From Phocoena phocoena (lineage: Eukaryota > Chordata > Mammalia > Artiodactyla > Phocoenidae): a stretch of 64,000 bases of DNA. Every line of letters starts with the position of its first letter. The first letter of the stretch is position 1. Of this stretch, positions 57,315-64,000 are shown in pieces. The notes under the pieces were generated by a model, which was not told the DNA's origin, ran no database searches, and saw nothing but the letters and a program-made list of their open reading frames with translations. The position numbers were made by a program, and so were the translations under genes. The stretch lies in contig NC_089232.1 of assembly GCF_963924675.1 (NCBI RefSeq), positions 38,401,159-38,465,158 of the forward strand, read 5' to 3'.

Positions 57315-57663
57315 GAGGGACTTCCCTGGTGGTGCAGTGGTTAAGAATCCGCCTGCCAATGCAGGGGACACGGATTTGATCCCCGGTCCGGGAAGATCCC
57401 ACATGCCACAAAGCAACTAAGCCCATGCACCACAACTACTGACCCTGTGCTCTAGGCCCCGTGTGCCACAACTACTGAGCCCACGTGCTGCAACTACTGA
57501 AACCCATGTGCCTAGAGCCCGTGCTCTGCAACAAGAGAAGTCACTGCAAATGAGAAGCCCGTGCACCACAATGAAGAGTAGTCCCCACTAGCAGCAATTA
57601 GAGAAAGCCTGAGTGCAGCAACAAAGACCCAACGCAGCGAACAAAAAAAAAGAAAGAAAGAAA
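57315..57663 (+). mobile_element. CHR-type SINE, long form (second of a pair)
   Basis: Begins in the A-rich tail of the preceding SINE; its own tail is GAAA/AAAG-rich. Confidence 0.9.
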
Positions 57664-57933
57664 AGAAAAACAAAACAAGATACTGGAACCCGTGGGTATT
57701 GTTGGTAGGAATGTAAAATGCTACAGCTGCTGTTGAAAACAGGATGACAGTTCCTCAAAAATTAAATTACCACTTGATCCAGCAATTCCACTTCTGGGTA
57801 TATACCCAAAAGAATTGAAAGCAGGGTCTCAAATAGGTATTTTGACACCCATGTTCGTAGCAACATTATTCACAATAGCTAAGATGTGGAGGCAACCCAA
57901 GTGTCCACTGATGGATGAATGGATCAGCAAAAT

Positions 57934-57937
<4 letters not shown>

Positions 57938-57975
<38 letters not shown>
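57938..57975. repeat. (TA)n microsatellite
   Basis: About 18 TA units within the L1M C-terminal region, followed by CA units. Confidence 0.95.
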
Positions 57976-57982
<7 letters not shown>

Positions 57983-58164
57983 ACAATGGACTATTATTCA
58001 GCCTTTAAAAGAAAGGAATTTCTGGCATATGCCGCAACATAAACAAACCTTGAGGACATTATGCTAAGTGAAATAAGTCAGTCACAAAAAAAAGACAAAT
58101 ACTATATGATTCTCCTTATATGAGGCACTGAGAGTAGTCAAAATCATAGAGACAGAAAGTAGAA

Positions 58165-58285
58165 TGGTGGCTAATTAAACTTAAAAGCTTTTGCTTTTAA
58201 GCACAGGAAATCACCACCAAAACGAAAAGACAACCTACAGAATGGGAGAAAATATCTGCAAATGATATGGTCGTTAAGGGGTTAA
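58165..58285 (+). mobile_element. Separate L1 ORF2 fragment
   Basis: 'aattaaacttaaaagctttt' to 'tatggtcgttaaggggttaat' is ORF2 sequence that normally lies upstream of what precedes it, so it is a distinct fragment abutting the SRRM1 pseudogene. Confidence 0.7.
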
Positions 58286-58635
58286 TGATGGTGGTGTCAT
58301 GGGCTACGTGAGCTGAGGAGAAGTGAGGTGTGAGAGAAGGAAAACCGTGCCTTCTGGTGGGTGGTGGGGAGGGACTTCTCTAAAAGGGAAAATCTCTTTC
58401 TGGCACTTCTGTGGTGATAGAGAGGCATTCTGAATTGCCACCTGCCTACCTCACCATTTCTCATGTAGGACTTCTGGGTCTATCATCACCATCATCATCT
58501 GAGGAGGAGCTGGTTTTGTCGTCTGATTTGGTGTCTCTGCTGCATAGAAAATGCAGCAGCCATTTTGCCACCTTTGTCCTCTGATTCAGACAACTCTACT
58601 TTTCTAGATGAGGGAGCCTCTTTTCTCAGTACTTT

Positions 58636-59130
58636 CTTTTTCTGTTTTATTTTCTACAATTTTTTAAAAAATATTTATTTATTTATTTGGCTGCGCCGGG
58701 TCTTAGTTGTGGCATGCGGGATCATTTAGTTGTGGCATGTGCATTCTTGTTATGAACTCTTATTTGCGGCTTGTGGGATCTAGTTCCCTGACCAGGGATC
58801 GAACCTGGGCCCCCTGCACTGGGAGCATGGAGTCTTAGCCACTGGCCCACCCGGGAAGTCCCTATTTTATACAATTTTTAAAGGTTACTTTCCATTTACA
58901 GTTATTACAAAATATTGGCTATATTCGCCATGTTGTGCAACACATCCTTGAGCCTATCTTACACCCAATAGCTTGTATCTTCTACTCCCCTACCCCTACA
59001 TTGCCCCTCCTTCCCCCACTGGTAACCACTAGTTTGTTCTCTCTATCTGTGTCTACTTCTTTTTTGTTATATTCATTACTTTGTTGGTTTTTTAAGATTC
59101 TTTTTTATGGCTGAGTAGTATTCTATTTTA
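58636..59130 (-). mobile_element. L1 3' end, reverse, inside SRRM1 pseudogene
   Basis: Complement of L1 ORF2 end and 3' UTR ('atggctgagtagtattctat', 'cactggtaaccactagttt'). Exact target duplication ttctcagtacttt at 58623-58635 and 59131-59143. Confidence 0.88.
58666..58862 (-). mobile_element. CHR-type SINE nested in that L1
   Basis: Minus strand. Flanked by attttctacaattttt and attttatacaattttt (one mismatch). Confidence 0.93.
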
Positions 59131-59339
59131 TTCTCAGTACTTTTATCACTTTTTGTCACTTCTATCACTTTTTGTCATTTTACCTGAAGTTCTCCCTGGA
59201 GAAACAGAAATACAACTTTTTCTTGTAGGGCTTTGCAGCTGGGTGCTGGGGAATGATGAATTTCTGGTGGTAGAGTTGCTGTAGGTGATGTTTGGTGCTT
59301 TTGCCTTGGAGGACTTGAAGGAGATAACCTGCTGAAACC

Positions 59340-59880
59340 ATGCAACTCAGATCGGGACTTGAACCCACGGTCTTTTAACTGAGATCACACACCTGGTCTC
59401 AGGACTTAATGAAGCTCAGGTTCTTGATGTCTTGCTGCAGAAAGAATTCTGTGAGAGACAAAGTGATAGGTAAGAAGTGGATTTATTTAGAGAGAAACAC
59501 ATTCCACAGATGGAGTGTAGGCCATCTCAGAAGGCAAGAGTGGCATCAGGGTATGGGGGTGTCAGTTTTTATAGGGGTGGGTAATTTCGTAGGCTAATGA
59601 GTGGGAGGAGTGGTCCAGCTATTTTGGGGAAGGGGTGGGGATATCCAGGAATTGGGCCACCTCCCATTCTTTGACCATTATGGTTGGCCTTGGAACTGTC
59701 ATGGCACCTGTGGGTGTGTCATTTAGCTTGCTGATGTGTTACAATGAGCGTATACTGAGGCTCAAGGTCTAGTGGAAGTCGACTCATCCACCATCTTGGA
59801 CCTATTTGGTTCTAATCAGTTTATGTCACGTCCTCGGGCTATGCCGTTCTTTTAAAGGTTGTGTCCTGCCTCCTTCCCTC
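59340..59880 (-). mobile_element. Solo LTR (ERV1-like) inside SRRM1 pseudogene
   Basis: On the minus strand it has a TATA-like 'cctataaaaactgacac' (near 59580) and a polyadenylation-like 'aataaatcc' (near 59485), and ends near 'gtgggttcaagtccc'. SRRM1-like sequence resumes on both sides (PKRTFSPP to the right, SPPRQKHQTSP to the left). No retroviral genes. Confidence 0.75.
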
Positions 59881-60721
59881 CTGTTTCATTACCAGTTTTT
59901 CAAGGGGGCTGAAGGTCCTCTTGGGAGACTTCTTTGTCAGTGACCCGACACAAGACAAAGTGGACAATGAACTACTCCTAGACAAGAATGCTGATGAGTG
60001 CCTTTTTCATCTCACTGGAGATCTGCTCCGTCTATCCTTTGGTGGAGTTCTTCCTCCAGGTGATGGCTGCCTCCTTGGGCTTAGCTGTCTTCTAGGTGAA
60101 TATGATCTTGATGGGATCTGTAGTGCCAGCAAGATCAAGTATGAGAAGAAGCGTGAGATTTTGGTTGATTCTTCTCCTTTTCCTTTTGTTTTTTGGAATT
60201 TTTTTTTTTTTTCCAGAGAATGTCCTTTAGCTTTGGTACAGTTTCAGGCTGGGGAAATTTCAGGATATCACTAAGTGTCAGAAGTGGTCACTTGTACTGA
60301 AGGTTCCGGGAGTGCTGGAGTGTTCTTTTCTGGAGCAGAGGAAGGACTCTGGCTCTCGGTTCTTTGATGAGAAGGCTGAACATGATTGTGCTTTCTCTCT
60401 GTCCTGACTGGGCAGGATTGTCTTTTAGGGTAGGAGATCTGGACTGGAGTCTTCTTAGACTTCAAGATCTCTACCTTTTCTCTCTACTGCTTTCTTTTTC
60501 TTCTTTATCTCTCTTTTCTTTGTCTTGCTTTTTTCATAGGTGGCAATTTTTCTTCAATCTGTCTATTTCCTTTCTTCTTTCTTCAGGTCTAGGAAAGTGA
60601 AAGGGATTCCAGTGATATTTTCTTGTGGAGGGGCCACAGTTCTCCCATAAACTCTGTAGAATTTTTTTTTTTCATTCAAAACGCCAGTTTGGTTGATTCG
60701 CATCATTTTAGAGCCTGGATT

Positions 60722-60838
60722 CTCCAAAAACAGCCAAGAGAATTGGGCCAGAGCCACACTGGGTCACTCTGTTGTGACCTAATAAGGTGATGGTACTACA
60801 CTTCAGATGCAAAGAATAATTTCCATCTTGGTTCAGCC
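60722..60838 (-). other. 117-bp stop-rich block in the SRRM1 pseudogene
   Basis: Lies exactly between the codons for ...LEVK and NPGSKMM, where the parental coding sequence should be continuous. Read in frame it gives a TGA at its second codon and three further stops. It shows no SINE, L1 or other repeat features. Confidence 0.6.
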
Positions 60839-60884
60839 CTTCACTTCCAGTTGGTTGACTAAACTCAGTCATAACATTCTCCTT

Positions 60885-61207
60885 ATTTTTTAAAAAATAA
60901 ATTTATTTTTGGCTGCGTTGGGTTTTCATTGTTGCAGCTAGTGGGGGCTACTGTTTGTTGCAGTGCGTGGGCTTCTCATTGCGGTGGCTTCTCTTGTTGC
61001 GGAGCATGGGCTCTAGGAGTGTGGGCTTCAGTAGTTGCAGCGCATGTACTCAGTAGTGGTGCGCGGGCTTTAGAGCGCAGGCTCAGTAGTTGTGGTGCGT
61101 GGGCTTAGTTGCTCCGCAGCATGTGGGATCTTCCTGGGCCAGGGCTCGAACCCATGTCCCCTGCATTGGCAGGTGGATTCTTAACCACTGCACCACCAAG
61201 GAAGTCC
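60885..61207 (-). mobile_element. CHR-type SINE, long form, in SRRM1 pseudogene
   Basis: Flanked by cataacattctcctt (60870-60884) and cataacattctcttt (61208-61222), placed between codons of the PWI-domain part. Confidence 0.95.
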
Positions 61208-61446
61208 CATAACATTCTCTTTAAACCCAAGGATTTCTGTAACTCATTTGGTTATCCAAAGCTTTTGAACCTCAAAATTTATTTTTCTCATGTCTGCCTT
61301 ATTTTTCTAAGCATTCTGCACATTTCAGCTACTTCAGTAGTTTGTTTGTTGCTGAACCAATGATCTTATCCTGCACTTGTTCTGTGGAAGAATCCAGGAG
61401 TCATATTGCTCTGAGAACACTCCCTATCCCAAGGTGCATGGGAGAT

Positions 61447-61452
<6 letters not shown>

Positions 61453-61508
<56 letters not shown>

Positions 61509-61515
61509 TACATAT
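61453..61515. repeat. (TA)n(CA)n compound microsatellite
   Basis: About 17 TA units followed by about 11 CA units and a few TA, just upstream of the pseudogene start. Confidence 0.95.
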
Positions 61516-62270
61516 ATATATTTAATACATTTTAAGTGGTTTGAAGCCACCTGTATTATAATTATATTATAAAATTATATGTTAATTTATACATTATATA
61601 AATATATGTTACATATAATATATATTTTATGTAATATTATTTTTTATTTTATTATTTTAAAAAATCTACTAATATTTTATTGGGTCATTCAATCCCAGGA
61701 CATCAAGAATGTAGAAGAAAGGGAAATGAGACAGCAAAAGATGGAAAACAAATACAAAGGTATGAATTAATAAGCTGGCCATTTCTTTAAAAAAAAAAAA
61801 GATCGGTTTCTTGTCATCAGTGACTTGCCCAGACAGTCTCCATAGAATCATCCTGCCTTAGAAGAGTCTATCAGGTAAAGGAAGGGAAAGAAATATATTT
61901 GCCAGTTTCACATCTCTCACTGGTCAAAGCTTATCCTAGCACGTTGATCCTTGCCCAGTGCCTCCAGTCAGCTGCTGGGGAAGCGCAAAAGCTCAGTGCT
62001 TCATCTGAGTCTGGAAGTGGTGTAAGTAGCGAGAGCCTCTGTGGGTGTAGGCAGTATTGCTTTAGTGCAAGAGATGCTACTTTGCTACTACAGCAGCGAG
62101 CCAGAGGACCAGAGAGCAAATGGAACTGAGCAAATAGTTAGGTATCCTAGAGAAGAATTAGAGCCTTGGTTCTCCAACCTGTAAAAGATTAGAGTCATCT
62201 GAAGAATTTTGGAAGCTATCTGATAATCCAGTGTTCAAATTATCTATTTCTGCATTAAAAAAATTACTCC
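61516..62270. other. Gene-free, AT-rich then unique
   Basis: 61540-61680 is extremely AT-rich. 61880-62150 is more balanced and unique; it resembles no gene I know. Confidence 0.45.
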
Positions 62271-62389
62271 AGGGAATTCCCTGGCGGTCTGGTGGTTAGG
62301 ACTCTGTGCTCTCACTGCGGAGGGTTCCAGTTTGATCCCTGGTTGGGAAACGAAGATCCCACAGCCCATGCAGAGCAGCCCTCCCCCGC
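62271..62389 (+). mobile_element. CHR-1-like short SINE
   Basis: Duplication aaaaaattactc on both sides (copy 2 at 62390-62401). Confidence 0.93.
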
Positions 62390-62401
62390 AAAAAATTACT
62401 C

Positions 62402-63010
62402 TAACACATGGCTTAAAAACCACTTAAAATATTTTATTAAATATATTAATATACTTTCACAAATGAATATAATTATATAATATTACATTTTGTATATTAA
62501 TATGTAAATTTAAATATAATTAATATATGGTTTCTATTTAATATATTTAAGTGGTTTCTAAGGAACATATTAATAAATATATTTATTCCATATATAATTT
62601 ACGTATATATACTTACTATATATTTTATAATTTCTGTCATTAATTCTTCTGTGACCCATAAATTGTTTTTTAGAAGTATTTTAGAGTTTCCAAACTGAAA
62701 GCCTTTTCTAGTTTTTAAAAAAAAATTAATGTCTAACTTAATTGCATTAAGTGATCAGAGAATGTTAACTGTATAATATTAATCCTTTGAAGTCTGTTGA
62801 GGCTAGCTTTATGGCTGAGAGCTGTGGTTTCTTTTTATAATGTTCCTAAGATAATATATATTCTCCAATTGTTATATATATATTTATATAAATTTATTTC
62901 TATAATATAATATATAAAATATATTTATATACATATTAGAAAAAATATATTTTCTAATAGACATATGTTACGTAATTATAATTGTGCTGTTCAAATCTTC
63001 TGTATCCCTC
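62402..63010 (-). mobile_element. AT-rich tract with reverse L1 scraps
   Basis: 62640-62860 ('gtgacccataaattgttttt', 'gcattaagtgatcagagaatg') and 62980-63010 ('gtgctgttcaaatcttctgt') resemble the complement of L1M ORF2; between and before them lies near-pure A+T sequence. Confidence 0.5.
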
Positions 63011-64000
63011 CACGTATACACAAATGTATCAAAGACACTTACAGGACTGTTCATAACTGCTTTATTCACAATAGCAAATGTGGCAGTCAACTAGCTGACC
63101 TGCTTAGATCTCCTTTAAAGACAGGCTCTGCTGTGAGGAGTGCAGTCAATTGACACAGCAGTGTGCGTGCAGGGGCCTGTTAGTACTGGCTTTAAAGACC
63201 TGACTGTAAAAATTTCAGGGTATTCGCAAACTGTTTGTTAAACACAGCCATTATTAAAAATTAAGTTTTGCTAAATTGTAATTAAATAAATTATATTCAA
63301 AACAAAGATAATTTCTCAAAACTCTTCACTTCCTCTTCTGTTACTACATTTTACTTATACTTAGGCTCTCAAGATTATTTGCATCTACTCTATCTGTATG
63401 GTGGAAAAACTATATAATGGTGTCCTATTGGGCATCATTCCCCAAGTTCATGTTCAGTGATGTCACACTGGTTACTTGAAATTGGCCTTGGTGAGGGTAC
63501 TGACATGGAAATCAGTGAGTGCTACAGGTTGGCTTTTAAACTTAAAACAATGAGGAAAATGCTAATAATACAGAAAAAACTTAGTGTGTGGTGTCTGTAG
63601 CTGTCACATTGTGAACAGCACAAAAATTTAAGGAAAATTCTTTTAGTATTAGAAAAGTATTTATTCTAGCAAAAAAGTTACAACATTGGCAGACAAGTGA
63701 AATTCTGACATACATGTTGGTTGTTTCACTTTCATCTTAGTCATTAATATAAACAAAAATATCAACCAGCATTCATGCTGGAACTACATTCACCAGTTGC
63801 AACCATAGGTTGGCTATAGATACAAGAGTTCAGCAAAAACCAATGAAAGTACTCTGGGAGAATCAATTGTGAGGGATTTACAGTAAAGAGTATGTTTTAT
63901 TTATGAGTGTGTGCTACAATTCTTTATATTACTAAAATTTATAAGTACAATCACATACACACACACTTTCTCCCAGAGAGCCAGTCATCAAACATTTACC
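63011..64000. other. Gene-free sequence to the window end
   Basis: Unique or too old to name. No exon of FAM161A, the gene expected further right, is recognisable here. Confidence 0.45.

Larger units (their letters stand above)
51780..58164 (+). mobile_element. Long old L1M with ORF2, heavily interrupted
   Basis: Sequence follows L1M order from an ORF1/linker region (51780-52012 and 52482-53310), through an endonuclease-like stretch (53310-54000), RT (54710-55930) and ORF2 C terminus to a 3' end near 58164. The RT catalytic motif reads F-A-N-D at about 55903-55914 instead of F-A-D-D, and frames shift repeatedly, so it is dead. Interrupted by an L1 end (52013), five SINEs, a (CA)n run and two copied blocks listed separately. 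Confidence 0.75.
58290..61404 (-). pseudogene. SRRM1P: SRRM1 processed pseudogene, interrupted
   Basis: Retrocopy of SRRM1 (SRm160, a splicing coactivator with an N-terminal PWI nucleic-acid-binding domain and RS-rich tail). On the minus strand, starting at an ATG at 61404, broken frames give GFFHRTSAG, FSNKQ, KLLK and AECLEK, then WITK and TEILGFKENVM, then NPGSKMMRINQTGVLNEK, QENITGIPF and LDLKKEE, then DKEEKESSREKR, SAPEKNTPALPEPSVQV, PKRTFSPP, and finally KVELSESEDKGGKMAAA near 58590, in SRRM1 order. Parts encoded by several exons of the parent are joined without introns. Stops and frameshifts are frequent. It ends near 58290, around the proline/serine-rich middle of the protein, so the 3' part is missing. 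Insertions: SINE 60885-61207, LTR about 59340-59880, L1 58636-59130 with a nested SINE. Confidence 0.88.

Noticed and set aside
59861..60274. 137-residue plus-strand open frame resembling a novel protein
   Set aside because: It is the antisense of the SRRM1 pseudogene RS-rich region joined to LTR sequence.
61880..62130. Candidate FAM161A first exon or other gene exon in a GC-richer patch
   Set aside because: Neither strand resembles FAM161A or another protein I know, and there is no CpG island or supported splice donor.

Overview
The window is nuclear DNA of a toothed whale (odontocete cetacean), judged from its repeats. Dozens of copies of a tRNA-derived SINE of the CHR/CHR-2 type occur on both strands. 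They begin with a 'ggcttccctggtggcgcagtgg' style head, carry pol III A- and B-box like segments and end in A- or AAAT-rich tails. Several are the ~200-bp type whose tail reads 'gaggcccgcgtaccgc' before poly(A), which I associate with dolphins and their relatives. Cetartiodactyl L1 3' ends, older L1M, L2, MIR, hAT and Tigger relics and several LTRs make up much of the rest. No prokaryotic or viral gene set is present.

Two genuine protein-coding loci are visible in divergent arrangement, matching from memory the order COMMD1 - CCT4 on human 2p15. COMMD1 runs on the minus strand: coding exon 1 is 22235-22059 inside a CpG-rich promoter, and everything left of 22058 is its first intron. CCT4 (chaperonin CCT subunit delta) runs on the plus strand from ATG 34746 to TAA 48468. 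All 14 coding exons can be traced with consistent splice sites and phases, giving a 539-residue protein. Its CpG-rich promoter has a perfect heat-shock element overlapping an ETS site about 90 bp before the ATG. FAM161A, the expected next gene to the right, is not reached.

Layout: 1-22 kb, COMMD1 intron 1, dense in nested SINEs and L1 pieces; 22.0-22.4 kb, COMMD1 exon 1 and promoter; 22.4-34.2 kb, intergenic repeats with four LTR copies and an L1 end carrying four SINEs; 34.3-48.7 kb, CCT4; 49-58 kb, a large old L1M broken by younger insertions and carrying two locally copied blocks; 58.3-61.4 kb, a processed pseudogene of SRRM1 (minus strand) that I recognise from its PWI-domain and RS-rich protein similarity and that is itself split by an L1, SINEs and an LTR; 61.4-64 kb, microsatellite, AT-rich sequence and repeat relics.

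No undescribed multi-gene system is apparent. The observations most worth following are the SRRM1 retrocopy with a stop-rich 117-bp block at a codon boundary (possible captured cassette exon), the locally templated duplications inside the L1M, the stress and ETS elements in the CCT4 promoter, and several unusual SINE structures. Coordinates of repeat edges are estimates by eye unless flanking direct repeats fix them; family names of old repeats are from memory.
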